Shown here one piece after another: positions 35,592 to 47,787 of a DNA stretch of 64,000 nucleotides. The position numbers and the translations under genes are program-made. The stretch comes from Paraphaeosphaeria minitans (lineage: Eukaryota > Ascomycota > Dothideomycetes > Pleosporales > Didymosphaeriaceae), in NCBI GenBank assembly GCA_015832175.1, contig WJXW01000008.1:1550001-1614000 (forward strand), read 5' to 3'. Under the pieces are notes generated by a model. That model was not told where the DNA came from. It saw nothing but the letters and a program-made list of their open reading frames with translations, and ran no database searches. Position 1 is the stretch's first letter. Every line of letters begins with the position of its first letter.

Positions 35592-36960
35592 GGGGAAAGA
35601 CGGAGAAACGGGGTGAAGTAGTAGGAAGAGGCCTCGAAAGGAGTGAGATCCAGCTCAAAGTGGGAATCTGAAGCACAATGACGGTTGAGGCTGAAGTCGC
35701 GTTCAATCAGCGTCGAAAGCAAGCCCAGGACGGAGGTCGTGAGTGCAGTTCACTCGGGTCGAGAGCGAATCAGAAGTGGATGAGTGAGAAGCCCGAAATC
35801 AGCAGGCGGATTTGGAAGGTTCTGAGCAGGCGGTTTGTAAGGTTCCGAGTAGGCGGTTTGAAAAGGTTCCGAGTAGGTGGTTTGAAAAGGTTTCGAGTAG
35901 GCGGTTTGTTGCAAAGGTTCTGAGCAGTTAGTTTACACGTTTAGTCGAATGGGAAGGAAGGAAGAGGGGAGAAAAAAAGAGGAAACTCACGAGGCGGCGA
36001 AGAGAAGGATTAAGGTTCGATGAATGCTTCTTGTCCCGATGGGAGCGGCACGATGCAGGCCGTGTAGCACGGTAGGGGTGATGGCGTTGGATGACGAGGG
36101 CCTGGTGGGAGTGAGGCGAGGCGTGACAGGCGCGGGGCGGCGGACGGGGCAGAGGGGACGGGCAGAGAGTTCGTTCCCCCCACAGGCCACAGTGACGGTG
36201 GTTAGTCAGGAAGGAGCGTGGTTGAGGGTGCAGTAGAGATGTGCAGGTGGACGGGCAGTGGTTCCGTGGTGCAGATGTCGATGCAGAGGCGCAACGGCGC
36301 TGGGCATGTCAGTCTCGGGAGGGTCTGGGGAGTGCGAGGAGCGGTGGTGAGCACACACGTACCACTGTTGGCGGAGCAGAGACCCGATATCAACGGAGCA
36401 GTCGTGTCGAGGTACCGGGGCCGGGACGGGCAGGGCAGGGTGATATGTGCGGTGCTATGGTCGGCAAGGCGAAATAGGCAGCGAGTGAGGAGCAGGGAAG
36501 GGGAGCCAGCACGGCGCGGTCTGGGGTGCCCTGGTGGATAGCAGGGAGGGCGGGGAATAGCAGAGTCGACGGCGGCATCAGTACGTCCTGACTCTGGGCA
36601 TGGGTCTGCCTCTGTGTGCAGGCGAGCAGCAAAGTGGAGCGGGGCTACCTGTGTGCGGAAAGGGAACGCAGTCGGAGAATATACGGGGCTTCTGCTGGGG
36701 GCGCCGGGCAGGGCAGGGCAGGGCAGGTCAGGCGCGATGGGTGTGGTGGTGTGTGTTGGAGAGGCGAAGCAGGACGAGGAGGGTGCGCGGTGGTGGATGT
36801 GGTGGTGGTGGTGCGCGGCGGTGGATGTGGTGGTGGTGATGCGCAGTGGTGGTGGTGGTGGTGGTGAGTGCTGGAGAAGCGTGCAGCTTTCTCTTGGGCC
36901 ATGACACAGCGCGTCGTCTGGCGTTGGACGAGGCCTGGGGGAGGGGAGGAGGGGGATGCG
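35592..36960. promoter_or_regulatory. Proximal upstream region of the WOPR gene
   Basis: This is the 5' side of the minus-strand WOPR gene. It holds no supported gene, a 24-bp tandem repeat and G-rich (GGT)n stretches near 36790-36870. Wor1-family genes in other fungi are known for very long regulatory upstream regions and 5' leaders. The lack of any gene for about 9.5 kb here is in keeping with that, but regulation is inferred. Confidence 0.4.
35815..35935. repeat. 24-bp tandem repeat
   Basis: Four to five copies of AGGTTCCGAGTAGGCGGTTT plus a few A or T bases, beginning GGTTCTGAGCAGGCGGTTTG and decaying at both ends. It lies about 230 bp upstream of the WOPR start codon. Confidence 0.8.
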
Positions 36961-36969
36961 AGTAGTGGC

Positions 36970-37345
36970 CATGGCTGCCCACTGCCCGTGGCTGCCCACT
37001 GCCAGTGGCTGCCCTCACTGCCCATGCCTGCCCACTGCCTGCCCACTGCCTGCCCACTGCCCATGCCTGCCCACTGCCCATGCCTGCCTACTGCCCATGC
37101 CTGCCTACTGCCCATGCCTGCCTACTGCCCATGCCTGCCTACTGCCCACCACAGCCCATCACTGCCCATGCCCATGCCCATGCCCACAAGCCCTTGGCCT
37201 ACCCACTGCCCTTGGCCTACCCACTGCCCTTGGCCTACCCACTGCCCTTGGCCTACCCACTGCCCTTGGCCTACCCACTGCCCTTGGCCTACCCACTGCC
37301 CTTGGCCTACCCACTGCCCTTGGCCTGCCCACTGCCCACCCATGC
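36970..37345. repeat. Compound minisatellite (TGCCCACTGCC types, then 18-bp units)
   Basis: The first part repeats TGCCCATGCCTGCCTACTGC-like 18-bp units. The second (about 37190-37325) has eight near-identical 18-bp copies of CCCTTGGCCTACCCACTG. All frames stay open through the 18-bp part, creating long artefactual reading frames. Confidence 0.9.
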
Positions 37346-37765
37346 ACCCACGCCCGCGCCCCCTGTTCGCCTGCTGCCATGGCCTGCTCACCGTCGCACC
37401 GCCCAGCAAATTCGCCGCCAGCCCCGTCCGCCCGCCCGCTCGCTCGCTCGCTCACACGTTCTGGCCCTGAAGCAGATCGACACTGGCGCCGGCCTCTGCA
37501 TCGCCGCGCTGACTAGCCATCCCTGCTGCGAGATTCACGTTCCTGGACCGCGGCCGCAGCTGGTCGACGGCGAGCCTGCAATGCCAGAGCGAGAAGCCTG
37601 CCTGTCTGCAACCCTAGATGGGCCCCGTCTGTACGGCCGAAGGTTGCAGCGCGCGACATGCCGTGTGCTGTGTCGTGCCGTCCACCGTCCATTGCCCACC
37701 GTCCACTGCCCACGTCCACCGTCCACCGTCCACCGGGCGACGACAGCGGAAGCACAGCGCCGAGG

Positions 37766-37799
37766 GCACCACCACCACCACCACCACCACCACCACCAG
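37766..37799. repeat. (CAC)n microsatellite
   Basis: Eleven uninterrupted CAC triplets. No gene context. Confidence 0.9.
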
Positions 37800-38084
37800 C
37801 CGGCTTCGCGCTTCTTTCACGCTGCGCTCGGTCGCTCGCTCGCACCGCCTGCTGGCCCGACCGCTCTAGAGACTGCAAGCAGCAGCGCGCGGAGCCGGGA
37901 CGACGCGCTACTTGGCGAGTTGCGTTTCACGCCTTTTCGCCGACCCTGGCCCGCCTGGCCAGCGCGGAACCTCCTCTCCGCCCGTCGCCCGACGACCCCA
38001 TCCTTGGTTGTCCTGACTCCTGACTCCTGCCTCTTGCCGTCATCAGCGTGCCAGACGTGCTGGCCTGCATGCCGACGTCAGGAC

Positions 38085-38530
<446 letters not shown>

Positions 38531-40638
38531 ACAGCACGGGACAGCATACCTGGCACAGCAAAGCACAGCACTGCACAGGCTCATCGCGGGCACTCGCAGA
38601 CAAGCTGCACCAGGGCTTCTGGGCCCGCACCCACCGGCAAGAAACAACTGCACGCCCGTCACATCCCAATCACCCTCCAGCAAAAGCCCACCCCGTCACC
38701 GAGCCCGACCCTCCGGCCTCGTCGTGCCATGCTCGGCGCCCCGCCACCACAGCAGCCTGCTCTTCAGCTGACGGCCGCGTCGTAGTCGTCGGCCGCACTC
38801 CTGACAGCCATCACCATGTGTCGCAGCCTGTGAGCGACGCCTAGCTGCGAATCACGGCAGGTGATCCTGGTGACGAACGTGGCCGCGTGTAGATTGCAGT
38901 ACCCGCACCACAGCATCCGGCCTGCATGCATGCCTCCGCTCGTGCTCACCCAAATCCCTGCTGCCTTTTCCCGTGCTCCAGTCTTTCACCCTCGCTGCTG
39001 GCCTGTGTCCGGTTTGCCAGCAAACGGCACCGGCCTGCCGTACTTGGGCGTAGCCGTGCCCTCTGCGGCCATTCGGCCCGACCAATCGACCAGCGCCCGC
39101 CTCCATGTCCAAGTCACGGCTCCAACGCTGCGCCATGCCCTCCACTAACCATCTCGTTAATCAAGGGGTCCCACGGTCGCGACCTCGCCTTGACCATCTC
39201 AGATGCTCTAATGGGCAGGATCTACCGGCGCGCTCCGCGGCCAGTCTCGCCCTCGCCCTCGCCCTCGCCCTCGCCCTCGCCATCACCATCGCCGTCGCCA
39301 TGCGCTCATCACATTGCACCCAGAGCTCGACACGGAGCCTGGATACTACCTCTTTGTAGTTAGACACTCCCGGTCTTGTCTCCAAGCATGGCAGTTCCGT
39401 TCGGCACCCACAGACAGTCGAATCGACAAAGAAGTGCAAATCCCAGAAACCCATCACCGTCGTGCGTCGTCAGCCACCGTCTGTTTGCGCTGAGCAGTCG
39501 ACCGTTGAAATAAACTACCCTACTTGTTGATGAGGCTGAAGGAACCATATGGGCGGTTATCTTGGCTCACCGTCGCAGAGGCCATCGGTGACGCACATGA
39601 CTACTGACTTTGAGAGAAGGAACCGTCCTACTTCTGCAGGGGACCGTGCCCATGCTTCTCATAAAGAAGCAGATATCGCCGCCACGAGTCGATTCTGATG
39701 TCGTCCCCGTTAGTCCCTGTGCCCCACACAGCCGTCAGTCAAACTCTATGCATGTCATCTCCTTGAGGACATTCATCGATGCATTATCATGCAATGACTC
39801 GACGCCTGAAGCTGGCAAGCGACCGCAACACTTCTGTTCGCTTTTCTCCGTCTTCCAGACGGAGTACACCGTGGCAGAGATGAAGGATACGAGCTCAGCA
39901 ATTTCGGCTGCGTCGTTTTCGGATTGACACTACTCACGAAGCTCGAAGAAGGCGCGTATACGTATGCGGCCTATCTGCTCAACTCCCTCTCTCTCTCTCT
40001 CTCCGCGTAGCACTCCAGGACCATGAAAGGCGATTGAGTTCAGTGACTCGTGTGGGTGCAATAGTCGGTGCCGTAGTCTGACCACGTTGCGACGTTGTTA
40101 TTAGACAACCCAGCCACGTCGGAATAATTTACCAGCAACTACCTTTGGTTTGAGGAAGAATTGCCGATGTAACACGAACGACATCGTCATGGCCGAGTCT
40201 CTACATGTTCCAGTCTTCCTGCAGGCTGGACGAGAACAGCGTCTACGAGGTCGCTTGACGAGAACTTCGTGGCCCCACGGAGCGGAAATGCATCGCAGCA
40301 CATGGCGGTCTTGGCAGTGGAACTACCTGCACAAGACTGCCGTCATTGCCCGACGACCTCAGCCTTCTTTTCAGGTACAGAGCACATCTTGAGGCCCACC
40401 ACGGCGGAGGGATTATCTAGTATTGCCAGCTGTACGGATCAACCAATCTCGTGCCACAACAAGTGACAAGCTCTAGGGCGGACGCCACGATAACAGCCAC
40501 CACGACTACCTAACCTTCCAATATTTCGGAATCCACCGCGCTTTTACGCTTCCTTTGCTACCTACATGATCTGGACAGGTTCACTTTGTTTCCATCTTCC
40601 AGCACGCATGACGCCATCGCATCGCCACGGGAGAGTTC
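38531..40638. other. Gene-free distal upstream region
   Basis: About 2 kb with no recognised gene on either strand apart from the 6-bp microsatellite and a (CT)n run near 39985-40005. Confidence 0.4.
39241..39288. repeat. 6-bp (GCCCTC) microsatellite
   Basis: About six perfect copies of CGCCCT followed by degenerate copies. No associated gene. Confidence 0.85.
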
Positions 40639-40757
40639 GGTCGCCTTCAGTTCTCGTCACCTTCAGTTCTCGTCACCTTCAGTTCTCGTCACCTTCAGTT
40701 CTCGTCACCTTCAGTTCTCGTCACCTTCAATTCTCGTCACCTTCAATTCTCGTCACC
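40639..40757. repeat. 16-bp minisatellite
   Basis: Seven tandem copies of CTTCAGTTCTCGTCAC. The last two carry CAATT in place of CAGTT. The shared substitution shows the array grew by slippage after the change. Confidence 0.95.
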
Positions 40758-41875
40758 ATAGCTTGCGGCTGCTAAATCAACCCACCTACTGCGGTAGTCT
40801 AGTAGGTAGAGGGGGCTTTTGCACGTACTGTGTAGCTCAGCATGTGGGTAAACGGGGGAATTCCCGTTCCGGTCGTGGTGCTGCACCGCCTGGCAGAGCC
40901 GGCACCAACTAAACGCTGTTGATCATGCGCTAGAGGTTGTTAGGTCGTCGACAAGATGCGTAGATCCCTCGAGTGCGCCAACCGCATGATCTTCACAAGC
41001 CACCTGTCGATCGCGAAAGATGCTCTGGCTGCTGGCATCCGTCGTAAATGTTAGCACTTCGGTCACCAGACCAGCATCATGCACGTTGTTGCAATCAATA
41101 CTTCCACGCTGCCCCGCTGCTCCTGCGCAACCATGCCGGCGCATCTGATGACTCAACGGTTCGAAACGCCAACGACTCCCACCCCTGTAGAACCCGATAC
41201 CTTGCTATTTTCGTGCTGAGACAATACAGTCCATGGCACGCTTGCTGCACGCAGGTAAACGCCCATGGCGTTTCACATTGCAACATCTGTGAACACGACA
41301 CAGACCTCGCTCCGGTGATAGGCTCTTCGCCTCACGCACGACTCGACACAACCCGCACATGCTTCGCTTCAGAGCGAACACACCACATTCACGCTGAGGC
41401 GTCCTTTGCCGCCACGGACAGTGTTCATTCCTAATGCTCCTATCCGTTGCGACTATTTCCCACCTCGGGTCATCGGTCGTGCAAATCCGGTACCGTTCTC
41501 ATCATCCCCTTCACCAGAAGCTATGCGTCCTAGGAACGGGATGCCTGCTACACTGTGGCTAAGTTATAGCGAAGCTATAATAACACAAAGCGATCGAACC
41601 AAAACAAGAATTGACAGCTGCAAGAAACTGGCCTACAGCGTCGCCACTCACCGGAGATACAGCACCTTCACGGACACTGTCAAGCAAAGAACTTGCTTGT
41701 CGTCCTAGCGCATCATCATAAGGTTCTGCCCGCTGTATCAGCTCGCGGCTTGCCACGAGGACCGTCTGTGCCCGCGGCCCATCCCTCGCTCGCGCAGCTC
41801 AGGGTCTGAGCCTGTCCCATTGTCCGATCCCTCGGCGTACTAAGATCTGCTCGTCGCACTGTTTCCTCCGCGTCG

Positions 41876-42161
41876 ATGCCAGGGGAGCTCGGGGTCCCGG
41901 TCCCGGTCCTGGACGAGCACGGGCTCTACTTCAACGTGACTTTGTTTGACGACCCAGCAAAACGACGACAACGTCGGATACGGGATCAACGTGGTTGTCT
42001 GCACACCGCGCAGCACTATCGATGAGCTAGCCCAACGGACAGTATACGTCCGGATGGAAGAGTGGGCGCGTGATCGTTCATACTTCCCTCTTCTAGCAAC
42101 CGTTCACACACTAGAGCAAAATTACCTCGCAGACTTACTCCACCAGGTCACTCGCCTCTAG
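41876..42161 (+). pseudogene. Possible frameshifted short gene
   Basis: From the ATG at 41876 one frame reads VPVLDEHGLYFNVTLFDDP, then becomes unconvincing and stops. A second frame, overlapping by only a few codons near 41946, continues as QNDDNVGYGINVVVCTPRS and VRMEEWARDRSYFPLLATV to a stop at 42161. The two halves together look like one protein of about 95 residues broken by a one-base shift. I do not recognise the family. The shift could be a real mutation, an assembly error or chance. Confidence 0.3.
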
Positions 42162-44837
42162 TATACCTACCCAGCCCAGCCCGATCGGCAGCCACGTCCC
42201 CTCATATTTGCACAAACGCGTCGCACGTGCTTGTTTATGCTCCCTTGCTCGAGCCTCGATCCCCTCCTCTAACAGCTAGTGGCCTTCACCTTCCGATTTA
42301 CATGCCTTTGGCGCGGACTAGGTCAAATGTCTTCCCCTTCGCGTGTGGGCTGCACTTTGGTGGCTCGTCACGACGAGACCCTCAATGGGTACGGAATCGG
42401 ATATTTCGGATGCACTCCTGAATCGCAGTGACCTCGGTTGCTCCTGGCGTCTTCTTTTCCGATGCTTTGTCCGGACCTCGAAGATATCCTGGAAGATCGG
42501 AGTGGCGAGATGACCTAGAGCTCAAAGACAGACCCTAGGAAGGGACCAGAGTGGCGAGATGATCTAGAGCGCAAAATACGAAACAGGTCTGTACGCGTGG
42601 CGGTGGTCCAGATGATCATCCAGCAAGTCAAGGCTCCAGCTCGATGATGAGGTCCTGACAGTGAGACGTAGACTCGCGTGAATCGAACCATTTTGCTGCT
42701 GGTTTTCCCCTTGCAGTGCAAACTCTGGCTCCTCTTGGGCCTCAAGCGGGTGGTCCGAGAGGGAGTGTGGAGCTGGTTTCACCAGCGCGCTTTTCGTGGT
42801 TGCAAAACGCAGCAGCCGAGCAAGTAGCACGCTCCTTTTGGTGATTTCGACTCGACGTGCGTAACGGCGCTCTACTGCAACCACCTCGAGAGAAACGAAT
42901 AGCTGCACTTCGAGGATGCGTATCCCATTTCGACAACGCACTTTCTTGGGCTACGCCAGACCAAGAGCCTCCGCTCTCCAAACTATCATCGTGACTACCC
43001 TGCCACCCCACAGGCTGTGCATGAGTGGGAAATGGTGGTTACTTGTGTTGTAGCGGCTTGTCGTCTTGGAGATTTTAATTCGCACTCCTGACGGCATGTC
43101 TGAGTTTCTCACCTCCCTCCCACCTATCCATCCATACGTCCATCCACACACACCCTCTCCTCCCTAGGCCACCCAAGCTACCCATCATCTTCACTGCAAC
43201 CTCCCCCGCCGAGAACACATCCCGCATAACCAACCAACCAACCAACCTTCCCACACTTCCTTAACACCCATTCCCACAATCCTACGCCTGACCATGCTCA
43301 CCCACCTAACCTAGACGTCCCCGCGCCCCACGGTTCGCCTACCCCCACCGTCGTTGGCCCCGCATCTCTCAGTCCCGTCCTCAGTGTCTCCGGGCTTCGA
43401 TGTGGTGTTGCTCGCAGGCGAGGGCGGGTTATGTGTGGGTGTGAGAGAAGCGGAGGCAACGGGGGCGGTGATGTTGAAAGGGTCTCGTGTGTTGGGCGAG
43501 GTTGGGACGCCGAGAGCTCGAGGCAGCATTTTCTGACCTTGTACCTACCGGAACCAGGCGCAGAGGGTTTTTTGGGTTGGGTAGAGGGCTGGCTGGCTGG
43601 CTGGCTTGGGGGTGAGCTTCGTGTGATATGCACCACGGAAGGTGTAGAGGTTGAACTTGTATGGTTTTGCTGCTTTACTACTTGACGTGCGTACGTACGT
43701 CTCTAGCAACGAGAAATTGTACTATTGGCTAACGAACAACGCTTTTTGGGAGGGGAGGGGTGGGGTGGGGTGGGGAGATGTTTGGATACTACGCATACTT
43801 TTGATACCGTGTATAGATATGCCGGGTGTAGCGTGACTGCGGTGGTGGTCGTGGTGGTGGTACCGTGTTTTGCGGGGTTTGATGTAGTTCATTTGAGACA
43901 GGAAAAGAGAAAAGGAGTGACGGTAGAACAATGTTAGGAAGGGAAAAGGGAGTAGTGAACTCACATCGAAGCGTCGGGCCGAACTGATCAGTTAAAGACC
44001 TAGGGATGGCTGAAGTGAGATGAAATGAGATGAGATGGAAATTAGCACCCCCTTACAAAGCAGATGGTTATATACGTCTCATTAAAAAGTAGAACCAAAA
44101 AAAAGAAAAGAAAAAAAGTCCATGGAATAGGTATGCCCGCATCATCTTCACTACCACCTCCCCAGACATGTCCACATCAAACCCAAGTTTTTCGTCAACG
44201 AAAAAAAAGCAAGAAGAAAAGAAAAAAGGCAAGGTCGTAACCCTGTCTACCTACCAAGACACCCTGCCCACGTGCGGAGAAGAGAAAAATTGTCGCTCCG
44301 ACGGCTCAAACGCGCATGCGAGAAATATACCGTACAAGTATAGGTATATAGATATACACCCAACCTTTCCCCACTAACCAAGGTCTACATGCTACGTTAG
44401 TACGGGAAACGGGCAAGAGATGCAGATGGAAAGGATGGTAGACACATGGGCGTAGCTACCCTCAGGTTCGTACACTTTCTACGTCGTTGGGTGTTTGGGG
44501 TTGATTTCGGCGGTGGCACAGACACGGCGGTGTGGCGGTTACCTCTGTTTTCTTCGAAAGCGTCGTTGGGGGGGAGGGGTGTGACGGGATACGTGTGGGT
44601 GGGGGGGGGGGAATTCAAAGAGGGGATCGAGTCAAGTCAAGTCGAAGGAGGGGTTGGGGTTTTGCCGTGTTCAACAGGCAATTATGTGCGGATTGTTGGC
44701 GTTAACGGCAGTGCGTCGGTGCGTCAACTTGATTCCGAACGAAATATTTCGAACGACAGTCTCCAAGGGAGGGAGGGAGGGATTATCGCGGTGTAGACCA
44801 AGACTGGAAACGTCATCTAGCAATCATCAAACAAAAA
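42162..44837. other. Gene-free region, no feature recognised
   Basis: Only small unconserved frames. There is a GGGGTGGGG-rich stretch near 43755 and A-rich runs near 44095-44230. Nothing supports a gene. Confidence 0.4.
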
Positions 44838-44899
44838 CATTCTTTCCATCAACCCCGATCGTCCATCAACCCCGATCGTCCATCAACCCCGATCGTCCA
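44838..44899. repeat. 17-bp triplicated sequence
   Basis: CATCAACCCCGATCGTC occurs three times in tandem, with a partial fourth copy. No function is visible. Confidence 0.9.
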
Positions 44900-45090
44900 T
44901 CAAACGACCGCAAGAGAAAAACAAAAATCATGTCTCAACATCCGATAAGAAAAGGAGATGCGCGACAAAAAAAAAGAAAAAACAAAAAACAAAAGGCCCT
45001 CGTACCTCTCTGCGCGGAGACTGCAAAGATAAAATACATGGCAGGGATGAAACGACACCATCACCACCACCAATCCTACCAATCCTACCG

Positions 45091-46324
45091 CTACCAACCC
45101 ACCGTATCCGTAGGCAACGGCCAAGCCCAAGCCTTGACAATCTCCCGCCCACCCCCCTCCACAAACTCGAACCCCATATTGCGCGAAGCCATGAACGCGT
45201 GCACCTTCTTCTGGTCGCGGCACATGTGCTTTTCGCCGCCCCAGTACAGCTCCTTCTCCTCGCCATGGGCGTTCCACGTCGGCACCGCGAGGGTGAAGTC
45301 CGGATTGCACATGAGCGCCTGCACACGTCAGGATCAGTTACGAGCGGGGAGATGATGTGGTGTGATGGACATTGGCCCGGGATGGGAGTGGGAGTGGGAG
45401 TGGGAGTGGGAATGTAAGTGGGATAGACTCACATGACGAACGACCTCGACGCAGTGTTTATTAGCATGATCGTTATCCCCCGCAGTGACGTTCTTCCCGT
45501 CGCGATACGAATTGAGCGTGTGCTTGATGACGCCCTGCAGGGTAGTCAGAACATACTCTATGCACGCCGCACCCCCTTTCCCCCCTCCCCCCGTGGGCGG
45601 CTTACCAAGCAGTGTATCTCGTGCTTGTACGCGGGGAGATAGGCGAGGTAGTCTGCCATCCAGGCGTTCTCCTCGTGCAGCGGTACCAGCGGGCGGCCCC
45701 CGGGGATCGCGTACGGAGAGCCTTTCTCGAGGTATATCCAGTCATCTGCACCGCGGTGTTAGTGAGTAGGTATGGGCTAGGTATGATGACGCCGGGACTA
45801 GGGATGGCGCGGGGAGACGACGTGCTTCCGTAGTAGTTCCACGCGTTGGATGCCATGGCATCCGTCAATCCGGAACCAGGATCCCAGAAGGGCGTATCGT
45901 ACGGATCGGAGTCGACGAAGCGATGGTCGGGTTGGAAATCGACTTGCACCATGGGAACTGAAATTTTCCTCGCTGGTTAGCTTCCTGCGTCACGAGTGCG
46001 ATCGCCGGGGGAGGGGGGAAAGTTACAGAGATCGGCAAGGCTCCGGGGCCCGCGGTGCTGCTGCAGGAGATGCGGATTGCTCGCGAGATAGAATCCCACC
46101 AGCGCGGTCCACAGAGCCAGCACCGCGAGACTGATGGTGACCTGCAGCGCGATCCTCAGACGTGCTGGTTGCGCGGTAATCGAGGCGTGGGCTGCGTTCC
46201 CGCAACGGGTGCAGAGAGAGGGTTCCGGCTGGTCGGTTTCGGCGGCGTGTAGGAGCTCGTACTTGGGATCGGCTTCGTATGTGCGGCGTGCTCGCTTCGG
46301 CAGGAGTTTGCGGAGGGAATCCAT
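45091..46324 (-). CDS. UstYa-like (DUF3328) family oxidase
   Basis: UstYa-type proteins are membrane-anchored enzymes that oxidise or cyclise metabolites, first known from ustiloxin biosynthesis. Five exons: 46324-46027, 45957 to an uncertain end (45799, or 45826 if a GC donor is used), 45745-45606, 45534-45433 and 45318-45091, giving about 300-308 residues. A basic cytoplasmic N-terminus (LLPKRARRTYEADPKYELL) precedes one membrane helix (RIALQVTISLAVLALWTALV), the usual topology. The first copper/His motif is HEIHC (HxxHC), right before the third intron. The second region reads DNDHANKHCVEVVRH and ALMC, so its spacing is HxxxHC rather than HxxHC. Intron 2 has no good GT donor that keeps frame. 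A UstYa gene alone does not prove a RiPP cluster. The FSH hydrolase gene lies next to it in the same direction. Confidence 0.85.
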
Positions 46325-47022
46325 GGCTGGGATCGTTCGAGTCGACAATCAGCGTTGGCTTGGGTATATGTAGTGCAAGAATGTGATATCTCTAGATGTG
46401 TCTATTCAGAGCCTCACTTAGTTAGCGCAGCCACCAACACCACGATCGCCATCGGGGCTTCTATCAGGAGTTCGAGAGCTCTTTGTTGATGCGGGGCTAC
46501 TCTTTCAGGCTCTACACTTCAACTCGACCAGAAGGTAAGATGGGTTAGGGGTATTCAGGCTTCGGGTGATGAGGGATACGAGATCACGTGACTCACCTTT
46601 CATCGGCGCTGGAGTCGAGGACGTCCGACGTCTTTCACTTCTTGTGGCATTTGATCTTCCGAGCACAGCGGACTATTTATAATCACCAGCCAGATACTTC
46701 GCGTCTCCCAAGAGTTGGTAAAGGATCTTTGCTCACGCTCTGCTCTTCATGGCTGCTCACCTCATCTCTCAGTGGTTCGCGTTGCAGACTATCGTCTATA
46801 CACGTGGTAGTGAATGCTCTCGGCGTTTCCAAGGTCTATTACACTTTCCGCTGAAAAAATCTAGAGGACTGGCCTGCTCTTGGATGACGGGGCTGCGTGT
46901 CTATTCTAGCCCATCTGAACATCTGAATTCGAGCTATCAGTTCTCCAGAGCGAAATCTGTCCACCAGAGCGATCCTCATCCATACGGAACAGAGAAACGA
47001 AGAAAAAACATACATCTTCAAA
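46325..47022. other. Intergenic region upstream of the UstYa-like gene
   Basis: About 0.7 kb between two same-direction genes. It contains the promoter of the UstYa-like gene and the 3' region of the FSH hydrolase gene. No other feature was recognised. Confidence 0.45.
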
Positions 47023-47787
47023 TCATATCGACGCCTGTACAATAGGCCGCCCAACGCTCTCCATCCCAGTCCTCACATATTTCCTCGTGAACTCCACAAT
47101 CCTCGCCACATCCGCTTCCCCCTTGGGAATATCATGTCCCCCCGAATGCACAACACGCTCACCATTCGTGCAAACCCGCAGCAAAGCCTCGCTACGTTCG
47201 CTGCGCACGAGCAGGTCCCCCTCCCCAGACACATGCAACATGGGCACATCGATCCCCAGCTCATACAACCCAGCATACTGCGGATACCGGGCGCGGAACC
47301 CCGAGAAGACGATGCCAGCCAGGGGCGTCGCAACGCTCGCGCCGCCGGCCTCCAGATGCGTCCTCAGCGGATGCCGCGCCTGGCCATCCCGCAGCACCGC
47401 ACACAACATGCCCGCCAAACACGCGCCCTGGCTGAACCCCCAGACGGCATGCACCGGCCCCCGCGCGGCGACATAGGCACCCAGATACGCGAGCGAGGCC
47501 TCCAGCCCGACGAAGCCCGCGCTGCTCTCCCCAGACCCGGGCTCCGCGTCCCGCGCAAACCACCACGCCCTGTGCCCGGAGCCGGACGCCGACGTGACCA
47601 CAGCAGACCAGGCCTGGTTCGCGGGCTGGGTCATGTCCATTTGCTCTGCGATGGCGACCCGGTGCGGGCCCTCTGGGAAGAGGAACTCGTAGTCCGGGAG
47701 CTGCGAGGTGAGGGGTCGGAGCTGGTGGGCGTGCACGGCGCCGTTGGAGGTGAAGCCGTGGAGGCAGAGTATGCGTAGCTTGGCCAT
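47023..47787 (-). CDS. FSH1-family serine hydrolase
   Basis: An alpha/beta hydrolase of the FSH1/OVCA2 family; members are esterase- or thioesterase-like, and some act in secondary metabolism. From the ATG at 47787 the protein has 254 residues, close to yeast Fsh1. It opens with the family signature MAKLRILCLHGFTSNG. The nucleophile elbow is GFSQG with Ser119. The acid is Asp191 in GEGDLLV. The histidine is His218 in HSGGHDIP. WWFARD and PEGPH are further family marks. An upstream in-frame extension (to 47931) runs through CTAC-type repeats and is rejected as the start. The gene is read in the same direction as the UstYa-like gene 0.7 kb downstream, which makes a small metabolic pair possible but unproved. 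Confidence 0.92.
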   Translation of the reverse strand: MAKLRILCLHGFTSNGAVHAHQLRPLTSQLPDYEFLFPEGPHRVAIAEQMDMTQPANQAWSAVVTSASGSGHRAWWFARDAEPGSGESSAGFVGLEASLAYLGAYVAARGPVHAVWGFSQGACLAGMLCAVLRDGQARHPLRTHLEAGGASVATPLAGIVFSGFRARYPQYAGLYELGIDVPMLHVSGEGDLLVRSERSEALLRVCTNGERVVHSGGHDIPKGEADVARIVEFTRKYVRTGMESVGRPIVQASI

